Of a stretch of 35,797 nucleotides of DNA, positions 1 to 9,200 are shown piece after piece (positions within the stretch are counted from its first letter, which is position 1; each line of letters opens with the position of its first letter). The DNA is taken from assembly GCA_003133205.1 (NCBI GenBank), contig PKWK01000239.1, forward strand, positions 1 to 35,797. The letters are read 5' to 3'. The position numbers and the translations under genes were made by a program. Below the pieces are notes generated by a model. It was not told where the DNA came from. It did not search any database and saw only the letters and a program-made list of their open reading frames with translations. This DNA is from Granulicella sp. (lineage in GTDB: Bacteria; Acidobacteriota; Terriglobia; Terriglobales; Acidobacteriaceae).

Positions 1-22
1 TAGACTGCGTCATCACTATGTT
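1..22. repeat. 22-bp direct repeat, copy 1 (window edge)
   Basis: The first 22 bases of the window are identical to 1804-1825. The copies are 1803 bp apart, a multiple of three, and both lie in the same reading frame of the minus-strand propeller gene, encoding NIVMTQS. The identity stops at position 23. Confidence 0.8.
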
Positions 23-1957
23 CTGGAACGAAGACGCCGGAAGATTGATCGTATAAGCGGCCGTCGCTACCGCACTGGCCGTAAAGCCAGGCGCAGCCGC
101 GATCGCGTTCACGGTCTCTGTCTTAGAAATTGCGATCGGACCGCTATAGACATTGGAACTGACTGTCGGCGTCGATCCATCCGTCGTGTAGTAGATGATT
201 GCGCCGGTAGTCGTGTCGGATAAAGTGACCTGCTGGGGAGCAGCATACGTGCCGGCCACAACCGAGAAGGTCGGCGGGGACGCGATGCCAGGGAGATTGA
301 TGGTGTAGACCGCACTGGCGACCGCGCTATTGGTGTCTCCGGCATCGACCGCTATGGCGCTGATCGTTTCCGAAGCTGCCACAGAGATAGGTCCTGTGTA
401 AAGCGTCGAGCTGGCAGATGGCGTTGATCCGTTGTTTGTATAGTAGATTGATGCGCCTACCGTGGCGTCCGAGATGGTGACCGACTGTACCGATGTGTAT
501 GTGCCCGCAGCAACGGAAAGACTTGGAGTCGCAACCGTACCAGTCGCCATCGCCAATACTGCTGCTGATGCGCTGTTTTTTGCCGAATCTGTCGCAGTAA
601 GTGCGGCACTGCTGGTGCCAACTACGGTTGGCGTGAAGGTGAGAGTAGTTGCGAAGGATCCGCCAGTCAGTGTTGAGGTGCAGGTGCCGGTGGTGGCCGC
701 TGAGAAGGCTGCCGCGGAAGTTCCCGTAGCCGCGAATGTGACCGTCGGAGCTGGACTGCAACTGCCATCGTTCAGCAAAGTGGTGATATTCGTCGCTGTA
801 GATGGAGTTCCGTTGGGGCTTGTTGTCCCGACAAGGTTGTCGACTGCGATCTTATAGATTGCTCCGCCGTTGTCAGCGATGTAGAGGTTGCCGAGAGCAT
901 CGCTGGTCATCAGCTTGCCGCTCTGGGTCGAGACCAGGTACATGGTCTTGTTGCTGTAAACCCCGCTCGCACTGGGGAAGGCCAGGATGCCGGTTGTGTT
1001 CTGCAGCAGAGCGTACACCGTGCCGTTGGGCGACGTAGCAACACCATCGATCTCAGCATCGTAGTTGGCCGGAGTCGCCGGTGTGTAGGTATAGATGACA
1101 GTCGGCGCGGTCGCATACGTTGCCGACGTATACGGCAGCTCGTTCAGGTTTGACGTGAAGCTCTCCTGGTTGTTGGTCTTGCCAATAGCCGAGTCGGTAA
1201 AGAACAGATTGCCCGAAGCATCGATGGCCATGCCGCCGATGCTCAGCTGACCGGTCGTGTCTGGAGTCGAGCTGGTCGGCTCTTTGTACAGCAATGCCGG
1301 AGCAGGCGAGCCCGAGTAAAGGCATGCCGCCGTGCACTCGTAGATCGTGTTCGGATTGCTGCCGCCCTGGTTGTTGTTGGTGGTGCCGAAGAACAGGTCA
1401 CCCTTCGCATCGAATACCATCGACACCACGCCCGAGCCGCCGGAGATGGTGATGTTGTTCATGATGCACTCCACCGTGTCGCTCGATCCCTTGCAGTTCG
1501 GGGTCGTCGAGGTCGTCGCTGAAAGCGCCGCATAGGCCCCGTTCACATACGGGATCTTCACCACCATCGAGTTGTACGACACGCCGATGTAAAGGTTATT
1601 CGCACTGTCCACCGCAACCCCGTTCGGGTTGCTGATCGTTCCCAGCAGAGTCGGAGTGCCGCCCTGAGGTGTGAACAGGCTGATATCGTTGCCATACGTG
1701 TTGGTCGCGATCACATTACCAGCAGCGTTCACCGCCATCGTGTCACCCGCAGGCTCGCCACCAGACTGAGCTCCGCCGCTCGATGGCAATGAACCAAGTG
1801 ACGTAGACTGCGTCATCACTATGTTGGCTGAGGCGGGGACCTGCGCGTGCGCAACCTTTCCAGAGAGGCATAGGAGTAAGAAGAAGAAGAGCAGGGTAGT
1901 TGATACCGCTTTGCAGGACCCCGATGAATCCCTCAGGTTTGTCTGGATAGCTCGCAT
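1..1957 (-). CDS. Large secreted NHL-type beta-propeller protein with two CHB_HEX_C_1-like domains (3' end off the window)
   Basis: The frame is open from the ATG at 1957 to the left edge (652 codons), so the C-terminus is missing. GAGGAG ends eight bases before the ATG. The N-terminus is a clear signal peptide: a basic start, a Leu/Phe-rich core at about residues 22-32, and cleavage near AHA-Q. Residues 50-440 hold blade-like repeats of the type VAVDSANNLYIG, MAIDASGNLFFTD and SDALGNLYIADN, typical of NHL/SMP-30-like propellers. An Ig-like stretch (about 445-475) follows. Then come two tandem copies of a module with GxYxxxQxVTxSDxTxGAxIYYTxxGSTPxxSSxxYxGPI, matching the Fn3-like C-terminal domain of chitobiase-type proteins (about 475-555 and 555-635). 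The sequence NIVMTQS occurs both just after the signal peptide and at the window edge, suggesting another large repeat beyond it. Role inferred: exported binding or scaffold protein. It is last in the receptor-led operon. Confidence 0.85.
   Translation of the reverse strand, partial: MRAIQTNLRDSSGSCKAVSTTLLFFFLLLCLSGKVAHAQVPASANIVMTQSTSLGSLPSSGGAQSGGEPAGDTMAVNAAGNVIATNTYGNDISLFTPQGGTPTLLGTISNPNGVAVDSANNLYIGVSYNSMVVKIPYVNGAYAALSATTSTTPNCKGSSDTVECIMNNITISGGSGVVSMVFDAKGDLFFGTTNNNQGGSNPNTIYECTAACLYSGSPAPALLYKEPTSSTPDTTGQLSIGGMAIDASGNLFFTDSAIGKTNNQESFTSNLNELPYTSATYATAPTVIYTYTPATPANYDAEIDGVATSPNGTVYALLQNTTGILAFPSASGVYSNKTMYLVSTQSGKLMTSDALGNLYIADNGGAIYKIAVDNLVGTTSPNGTPSTATNITTLLNDGSCSPAPTVTFAATGTSAAAFSAATTGTCTSTLTGGSFATTLTFTPTVVGTSSAALTATDSAKNSASAAVLAMATGTVATPSLSVAAGTYTSVQSVTISDATVGASIYYTNNGSTPSASSTLYTGPISVAASETISAIAVDAGDTNSAVASAVYTINLPGIASPPTFSVVAGTYAAPQQVTLSDTTTGAIIYYTTDGSTPTVSSNVYSGPIAISKTETVNAIAAAPGFTASAVATAAYTINLPASSFQNIVMTQS
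1804..1825. repeat. 22-bp direct repeat, copy 2 (near the 5' end of the propeller gene)
   Basis: This is identical to bases 1-22. It encodes the NIVMTQS segment shortly after the predicted signal-peptide cleavage site. Confidence 0.8.
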
Positions 1958-2081
1958 TTCTGATACTCCTCTATTGGGTTTCCGGCGTGTTGCGGGAACC
2001 CTTCTTACTAGTTCGCTTGCTTGACTCTCGTCGATGTCCTGCTTCACTTATCTCTCACACGATCAAAGCGGCCTTCCCGCT

Positions 2082-2149
2082 GGATCCTAGTACCAGGTGC
2101 ATTGGTATCCGGAACAATCAATTTCAGTGGGAGATTCCGGAGTTCTCCC
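2082..2149 (-). other. Intergenic hairpins between the two downstream propeller genes
   Basis: The 205-nt gap between the stop at 2163 and the ATG at 1957 holds two inverted repeats. GGGAGA and TCTCCC (2129-2149) have a 9-nt loop and start about 13 nt after the stop. TACCA and TGGTA (2091-2107) are flanked by GGAT and ATCC arms. Neither is followed by a T-run on the minus strand, so a classical intrinsic terminator is not supported. An mRNA-processing or partial-termination role is a guess. Confidence 0.3.
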
Positions 2150-2162
2150 AGGGCTTGTGCCA

Positions 2163-5100
2163 TTAGTTGATGCTGACGCTGATCGTGAACGGCAGAGACA
2201 TCTGGTTGCCGTTGCCATAAACCGTAGTAATGACGCCACTACTAGTAATTACCTGGCTACCTACCTGCTTCGCAGTTACGCTCACAGAGTATTTGCCTGC
2301 TGGAGTCGCCGTCCCGGAGCTTGTGCCGAGTTGCGTTGTACTGCAGCCGCTGATGCAGGCTATTATTCCGCTGCAGAGCAGCAGGCAAACCAGCGTCAGA
2401 CGATAACCTCGCACCAACCTTTTCTTGCCAAAGGCGAAGCCGAGCAGACCGAGACCGAACATCGTTGCGAATTCGGTTTTGCCATGGCCGCGGTGCGCGT
2501 CGGCAACCCCCGACCCGATGTTGGTTTTGACCGTCATGATCACGGTTCCTGGGCCGAAGCAGCCGCCGACTGAACCCGGGGCAGCCGCCTTACATGGCCC
2601 CGTGGCTGCTCCCATATAGGATAGTGAAGTTCCGGCAGGAGGTCCGACGTCCACTGACTGCGGATCTGTAGGATCCGGGGTCGGATAGCTGAAGCTGCAG
2701 GTAGCGTACGCCGGCAGGCCGTCGCAGGATAGTTGTACTGGGAAAGAGTAGTTATTCAACAAACCGCCGGCGCCAGCTATCCCGTATCCAAGAAGGGAGG
2801 TCAGGGTAAGAGTAGCTGACGTAGTAGAACCGGCCGAGACGGTCAGCGAGGCTGGATTGGACGAAATCTGCACTACCGGATTCCGCAGCGCAGTAAGAGT
2901 GATTGGCTTACCGATAACGGACGCATAGTTGGGGTTGGTCGGACAGGTTTCCGCGATGGGGTCGCAACTGGCTCCGGCTCCGAGGGGGGTATACGCGGGA
3001 GTGATCGTGTAGGTGGTCTCAAGGTCCGGAATGGCATTGTTGCTGGTGTCGATCAGCAGACATGAACTAGAAAGAGTCGCGGTGCCGTCTGATGCGACGG
3101 AAGCTGGAGCGCAGCCACCCGAAGCGCCGTAGGGTGCGCCCTGAAACGTGATTGAGCCGTAGTTTGTGGCCGTCTGTTTGGTGACGCCATTTATCGTGGT
3201 GTAAACCGGCTGGCCGATCAATGGCACCAAATCGGTAGCAGCTACTTGCATCGGGTAGTTGTATTCAAACTGGCTGATGGAACTGTCGTACGGCTCCTGA
3301 GAACCACTTCCGCCTGCAAGGACATACCACTGCCCTCCTGATTGGACCAAAGATAGCGACGGAACCAGCGATGCCTGTGTGAGAGTCACAGCTCCGATTG
3401 CAACCGCAACCTGTGCCGATGCGGTGGATGGTCCGTAGGTCCTGTCTCCCTGATACGCCACACTGAAGCTATAGGTTCCCGCTGGAAGCTGAGGCGGCGT
3501 GAGCGTAACGGTTCCGTTCGCCAATTTGCCGAGGACGGTAACCGCAGCCTTAAGATTACTGCCGGTGATAGTCAGAGTTACTTGTCCCGTCGGGGCTACG
3601 CCCGTGCCGGCCTTCGGCGCGACCGTTATTACGGCGGGCGCACCATCTACAGTTGCGCCTGTAACAGTGATCGTGGTGGTTGAAGTCGCGAGGCCTGCGC
3701 CGACTCCTGTCACATTCACGCCGACCGGGGCGTTCGCCGCATCGCTCTGCAGGAGCAGGTAGCCACTCAACGTACCCTGATCGCCCGGCCCAGGATTGAA
3801 GGTGATCGTCGCTGTGCATGTCGAGCCGACCGACACGGGCCCTCCAGTGCAACTTGTAGATGTTTCACTGTAATCAGGCGTACTGGAGAATCCGGTAACG
3901 TTCAGTGGAGCGTTCCCAACATCAAGGATTGTGTACCCGCTCGCCTGTGTGCCCGTCTGGCTGGTCAGAGTGCCAAAGTTTGTGGTGGCGCTTGCGCTGA
4001 CAAGCTCCACGTTTTCTGCGGTTCCGTCGGTGACGTAAACGTTCTCCGCTGAATCGACCGCAACGGAAGTGGGATTGGTGACGTTACTGGCAACGACCGA
4101 TTCGCCTGATGCAGTTAGAGTTCCGCCCAGGTATGGAATACGGGTCGTTCCACCTGGGACCGCAACGTAAACCGCTCCTGACGGGTCAACTGCTATGCCG
4201 GTCGCGCCAGTGGCGAAGTTGGTGAAGGTGGACTTCGTTCCAGATGGCGTGACCTCGATGACATTGGAGCCATCGATGACAAACAGATCGCCACTGGCGT
4301 CTACGGCTACCGCCGAAGGCGTGTTGAAGCCTGTGAGGTCTGTCTCCGTTTGACCCAGCAGACCGAGAGTTCCGCCGAGGTTGCCGAGCTTCACGACGCG
4401 TCCGTTCGACGGATCCGCGATGAAGAGGTGGCCGATACCATCGACTGCCAGCTTGAGATTTGCGCCCAGGCCAGTCTTGAGTGTGATTTGGCCAGCGGCA
4501 TTTAGGCCGCTCGAACCGATGGGGACCTCGATCGCGTTGCCGCTGTCTGCGATGAAGACATCTCCAGCTCCGTCGACGGCGACACCGGTGGGCGCGGTCA
4601 GGCTCTTACCGACGGTCGTTGTGGCGGCGACGTTACCGTATCCCTTCGGATAGATTTCGACAGCCCCTAATCCTGAATCCGCGACATACATGTTGCCCGC
4701 GGCGTCTACAGCAATCTGGCTCGGCTTCTTGAGGCCGGCTCCAATCGCAGTCTGCCCGCCGGGTAGGATCTGCGCCGCCGAACCAGTACCAGTCCCATGC
4801 AATGTAATGGAACCAAGGATCGCGTTGGAGGCGCCTAGCACAACCAACTCGGCAGACACACTGCCCGCCGCGTGTGGGCTTAGGGTGACATTCTGACTGC
4901 AGCCACTCTGCGCGGCGTACGCCGTTCCAGCTGCACAAGTTCCACCGGTCGCGAGGGTGAAATCTGGAGTGGAGGCGCCAGCTTCCTCGATTGCGAACGA
5001 GGTGGGAGTTGCGCTCCCAGTGAACCCGAAGAGCACCGACTGAGAGGTCGCGGCCGTAGCCCCTGCCGCAGTAGAACCGAATTCAGCCGCATTGAACCTT

Positions 5101-6158
5101 ACTGCGGCTATCGTCTGGCTGCCGCTCTGGTTCGTAGGAACGTACAGAATGCCGCGTGTCGAATCGACGCTAACCTGACCGTCCGCAGGCAGTGGAGTCA
5201 AGAGCACGGCAGCGGAGGTGTTTGGAGTTCCAGAGGGATTCGGGACGAAAAAGACACCGTCGGTGGAGTCGCTAATGTAGAGATTTCCAGAAGCGTCTGT
5301 CGTCACACCCGTAACCGTGGGCAGATTTGGATCGACCCGAGCAAGCGTCGTATCCGACGCCACGCTGGTCGAACCTGCCGGAATCATGAGGACGCCAGGG
5401 AGAGGAGCAACCTTTTGGCCTGTCTCCTCGACGAAGTAGATATTGCCGAACTTATCTTCCGCAATGGACCGGGCGCGCTGTGTCATAGCGGCGAGGATGA
5501 CGCTATTGGCTTTGCCCGGCGTGGAAGTGACGCCGGTACCGTTCACCGGCTGTGTAAAGATGAAGAAGCCACCATTATTCGTGGCGATGAGCACATTGTT
5601 ACTGGGATCTATGGTGACCGCCCATGGCTGGAAGTAATATGGTGACAGGTTAGGCGTATCACCTTCCGCGAAGTCATACAGAGGAAGGACAGCCGGTGAC
5701 GTGTTGGGGCACAGAGTAGTTACTGAATTGCCGCTCGCGGCGCTGATCGTGGATAGCCCATCCCAAGTCGCCTTCGGAATGTCGTAAGGAAGCCTAATTA
5801 GACAATTGTTGTAGTTGCCTCCAAGGTAAAGATCATTGCTCGCACCGATGGCGAGGGCGGGGTTCGCGTAGCCGCCGAGGCTTCCGGCGGGCAGCAGTGT
5901 AATAACAGCTCCGCCGTTCACCGGATACTCGTAGAGAGCACCTTTCGCGTAGTCCACAACCAGCAGGTCCCCATAGCTGTCGAGCGCAGTCGTATAGACC
6001 GTTCCCAGCCCGGTGGGAGCTGCCAGACTCGGAGCAAAACTCCCGGTAACCAGCGGTGTTTGTGCTAGTGCTCCCCTGCTGAACGTTGCGCAGAAGAGGA
6101 GCAGCGTCAGCATATATGCGGAGAGCCGGCGCAGCGATGTGTCGGACTTGGTGAACAT
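2163..6158 (-). CDS. Giant secreted double NHL-propeller / Ig-like surface protein (1331 aa)
   Basis: I chose the ATG at 6158 because AGGGAG lies 7 nt upstream and a clean signal peptide follows (hydrophobic core LTLLLF, cleavage after ALAQ). The frame is open further, to an ATG at 6227, but that extension lacks a Shine-Dalgarno and runs through a hairpin. Layout: an irregular first propeller (about residues 40-370); a choice-of-anchor/ASH-like domain (about 370-465); six regular NHL repeats such as GVAVDGAGDVFIADSG (about 470-715); a second ASH-like domain with paired Cys (about 720-820); a Big_3-like Ig domain (about 825-915); and a Ser/Thr-rich domain with NPASLTVSAGS (about 1096-1160). 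The tail has GLGLLG followed by KKR (1231-1247), a second hydrophobic stretch and SGC (Cys1272), then about 60 residues containing PAGKYSVSV and SLPFTISVSI. It is a paralogue of the next upstream gene. Function unknown; probably cell-surface binding. Confidence 0.9.
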   Translation of the reverse strand: MFTKSDTSLRRLSAYMLTLLLFCATFSRGALAQTPLVTGSFAPSLAAPTGLGTVYTTALDSYGDLLVVDYAKGALYEYPVNGGAVITLLPAGSLGGYANPALAIGASNDLYLGGNYNNCLIRLPYDIPKATWDGLSTISAASGNSVTTLCPNTSPAVLPLYDFAEGDTPNLSPYYFQPWAVTIDPSNNVLIATNNGGFFIFTQPVNGTGVTSTPGKANSVILAAMTQRARSIAEDKFGNIYFVEETGQKVAPLPGVLMIPAGSTSVASDTTLARVDPNLPTVTGVTTDASGNLYISDSTDGVFFVPNPSGTPNTSAAVLLTPLPADGQVSVDSTRGILYVPTNQSGSQTIAAVRFNAAEFGSTAAGATAATSQSVLFGFTGSATPTSFAIEEAGASTPDFTLATGGTCAAGTAYAAQSGCSQNVTLSPHAAGSVSAELVVLGASNAILGSITLHGTGTGSAAQILPGGQTAIGAGLKKPSQIAVDAAGNMYVADSGLGAVEIYPKGYGNVAATTTVGKSLTAPTGVAVDGAGDVFIADSGNAIEVPIGSSGLNAAGQITLKTGLGANLKLAVDGIGHLFIADPSNGRVVKLGNLGGTLGLLGQTETDLTGFNTPSAVAVDASGDLFVIDGSNVIEVTPSGTKSTFTNFATGATGIAVDPSGAVYVAVPGGTTRIPYLGGTLTASGESVVASNVTNPTSVAVDSAENVYVTDGTAENVELVSASATTNFGTLTSQTGTQASGYTILDVGNAPLNVTGFSSTPDYSETSTSCTGGPVSVGSTCTATITFNPGPGDQGTLSGYLLLQSDAANAPVGVNVTGVGAGLATSTTTITVTGATVDGAPAVITVAPKAGTGVAPTGQVTLTITGSNLKAAVTVLGKLANGTVTLTPPQLPAGTYSFSVAYQGDRTYGPSTASAQVAVAIGAVTLTQASLVPSLSLVQSGGQWYVLAGGSGSQEPYDSSISQFEYNYPMQVAATDLVPLIGQPVYTTINGVTKQTATNYGSITFQGAPYGASGGCAPASVASDGTATLSSSCLLIDTSNNAIPDLETTYTITPAYTPLGAGASCDPIAETCPTNPNYASVIGKPITLTALRNPVVQISSNPASLTVSAGSTTSATLTLTSLLGYGIAGAGGLLNNYSFPVQLSCDGLPAYATCSFSYPTPDPTDPQSVDVGPPAGTSLSYMGAATGPCKAAAPGSVGGCFGPGTVIMTVKTNIGSGVADAHRGHGKTEFATMFGLGLLGFAFGKKRLVRGYRLTLVCLLLCSGIIACISGCSTTQLGTSSGTATPAGKYSVSVTAKQVGSQVITSSGVITTVYGNGNQMSLPFTISVSIN
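2345..2468 (-). other. Segment coding the C-terminal tail module (hydrophobic, basic, hydrophobic, Gly-Cys) of the 1331-aa propeller protein
   Basis: Codons for residues 1231-1272 encode a first hydrophobic segment with GLGLLG, the basic cluster KKR, a second hydrophobic segment and a lipobox-like SGC. A conserved tail follows. The neighbouring paralogue has the same order at 6407-6536. The first half resembles PEP-CTERM-type sorting signals but lies about 100 residues from the end rather than at it. Confidence 0.6.
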
Positions 6159-6207
6159 GGCAATTCTCCCTGAAAACTCGTACCTAACTGATGCTTTTGT
6201 TGCAGTT

Positions 6208-6233
6208 CCTGAAAGCGAATGAGCCATTTCAGG
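6208..6233 (-). other. Intergenic hairpin, arms CCTGAAA / TTTCAGG
   Basis: Perfect 7-bp arms are separated by 12 nt, in the 102-nt gap between the 1309-aa and 1331-aa propeller genes, about 28 nt after the upstream stop. It has no T-run. It argues against the far-upstream start at 6227, which would put the start codon inside the structure. Confidence 0.4.
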
Positions 6234-6260
6234 AGCAGTTCCTACCGGCGACTTACCAGC

Positions 6261-9200
6261 TTATTGAATTTTCAAACCTAGCGTGAACGGGAGCGAGGAT
6301 ACTTTCCCTGATGTAAGGTCAACCGTGTAGATCCGAACATTGTAAGAACCTGAAGGCGTAGTGACATGAGGAGCCGGCGGAGTCTGCGTGTAACTCGAGT
6401 TTGTGCATCCCGTAAAGCTGGTTAGCGCTCCCGCCATTAGCGCCAGGCACACCATACCGAGAAGCGAGCCGTAGATTCTAGCCTTCCTGCGGAACCGCAG
6501 ACCCAGAAGCCCAAGGCCAAACAGACTGGCAAACACTACAGGAGACGTGCCCAGTCGAACCGCGCCCACATTTACGGGAAGGTTGCTGCTGATAGTGACG
6601 TGGCTGATCTGAGGTACGCCCGGGTGATCGAACAGGTCGATGGTGGGAACATCGAACGTGCACTCGGCATACTGCGGCAGGGTGGTGTTATCGCAGTAGA
6701 GCTGAGCCCCTAGTTTTGGAGAGTACCCTTCTAAAGCCGTGATCGTCAGAGTACTCATCACCGGTGTCCCGGCAGCGGCGGTCAAGGAGGTGGGGTTCGC
6801 CGTGATGAGCGCACTGAGCGGGATCACTATGATCGTGTTCGCAGAAGACGTCACAGTAGCGAAGTTGAGATCACCACTGTAAACAGCGGTGAGGTTGTAG
6901 GTTCCGGCTGCAAGGTTAGAGGTATTGAGCGTCGCCGTTCCGCTTCCACTCAGAGTTACGGGGTTCTGCGTGGGATCTGCGACCGTGGTCCCACTAAGGA
7001 ACTTAACACTGCCGGTCGGACGTCCTACACTCGACGTGACGGACACCTGAAGTGCCGTGGTTGATCCCTGCAGCACGTAATAGGCGCCATTCACAGGCGT
7101 GACACCCGTGGGTTCACTGAGCGTGACCGTGGGAGTCGCCTGCGCGACGACGAAGGAGAAGGTCCTCGAACTCGAGCTGCCACCGAAAATCGGGTCGCCC
7201 TTGTAACTGACGTACATGATGTAGGTGCCGCCGTTCAAGCCTGTAAGACTGAAGCTCGCCTTCTCGTTTGTGAGCTGCTGGGTTTGCGTGCTCTGCGACG
7301 ACCCCTTCGCTTGTGGCGCCAGGGTTAACACAATTTTGCCACCCGTGGGAACATTGCCTGACGAGCAGGTAGAACTCACCGGAGCAACAGTTGCCGCGAC
7401 CGTTGTGGTTGCCGGATACCCTAGCCCAGTCGACGGGGTCAACGTGATCGTTGTAGTGGTGAGGCATAGATTGTTTAGGGACCACGCGGACAATGAGGCA
7501 CTCGTGGAGGGTGCGTTTACCGCGTTGGTAGGAACGGCCATCGTCCCCTGGCTGAGGTTAGTGTTTGCTGCGGTCACAGCGACGCCCAGCGTGCATGCAG
7601 TCGCACTCGGAATAGGAGTGGCACCCGTCGTATCGCATGGGTTCTGCCCATCCGTCTCGATTGCGTAATCGCTGGCGTTCGTCCCTCCGAAGGTTGGGCT
7701 TCCGGTCAGCGAGAGAGGTTCGTTGCCAATGTTGTAGACACTTACATCGACGGGATTACTCGTTGTTGCCGTGCTTACTGTGCCGAAGCTGACGAAGGCA
7801 TTGTTCAGCGACAGCACATTGGGCGAAGTCACCGTTGTGGTGGTCGGCGCGGCGGTTGCGGTGTAGTTCGTGACCGAGTAGGACGCGGCAGTTACGTAGA
7901 GTGTTCCCAGCGAATCCAGCCCAATGCCGGTCGGCGCCGTAACCCCTCCACTATCGATTGCTGCTGAGTCGTTAAAATTGAGTCCAGCTGCCTCCATCGG
8001 GATACGGATGATGCCACCACTCTGGGCTACATCCACCGAACCGGAGGGATCGACGGCAAGGCCAGTAACTGGAGCTGTAAGCCCGCTGGTTATGGTGGAC
8101 TTCCCGCCCCAGGCATTGATTTCGATCAGGTTCGTCCCGTCGGCAACGAACACATTCCCGGCGTCGTCCACCGCAACGGCAGAAGGCTTTGTGAAACCAG
8201 TACCTACGGTATGGATGTTCTGGATCAGCATTGACATCTGAGGGTTATAGAGCCTAACCACTCGCGCGTTTGCCGGGTCCGCAACATAGACATCGCCGGC
8301 CCCATCAACAGCCAGGTTCAGGTTCGCCCCCAGCCCTGACTGAAGCACCGTCTGTCCCGCAGGGTTCAGCGTACCGTTCACGGCAGGCACTTCAATTACC
8401 TTCCCGGAGTCAGCAATATAGACATCTCCTGACCCATCAACGGCAACTCCTGTCGGCGCAGTAAGACCAGTCCCGATTGCGGTTCCTGCCGAAGCTGTAG
8501 TTGCCCCTGCCTTGAACTCCAGAACCTTGCCCTGGCCCGAATCAGCAACATAGGAGTTGCCGAGAGAATCACCAGACACCTGCTGCGGCGAAACCAGGCC
8601 AGTGGCGAGCGGCGTCTGCATAGCTGGAATCAGCAGTTCGGCAGCAGGACCTTCACCGATGCCATTCAAGTAGGCCGTGCTACCCTTGATGACTTTGCTG
8701 CTGGAGTCAAGCATTGATAATTGGCCGGAAACATTCCCGACGGAACTCGTCCCCTGGGGCGTAAATGCCACCCAATACTGACAGGAGGAATACGCGATGT
8801 AGTTCATCCCCGCAGTGCAAGGAACTGCCGGCGTCGTGCCGCTGGCCGGGAGATCCGGATTGGTGGCAACCGCGCTGAATTCAGTATTGCTGCCAGGCTG
8901 GGTAAAGGCGATGCTCGTGGGGGTTACGCTGCCGCTGAAGGTGAAAAACACGGTTCCGGTAGTGCTCGGCGTCCCAACCAGCGATGCACCCAGATTTGCG
9001 GTGCCCAACTGCCAAAGGACGAAATTACCGGTTCCTTGAATGGCGCCCGATCCTCCTGGCGACCAATTTGATGCGGTGCCGGTCGGCAACCATATGAATC
9101 CTCGAGGATCGATTGTGGGATTTGCATTGACCCCCATAGGAGCGAGATACTCGGCGTTCTGAAAGAAGAAACTGGTTGCAGTTACGCCGATGGGGCTTCC

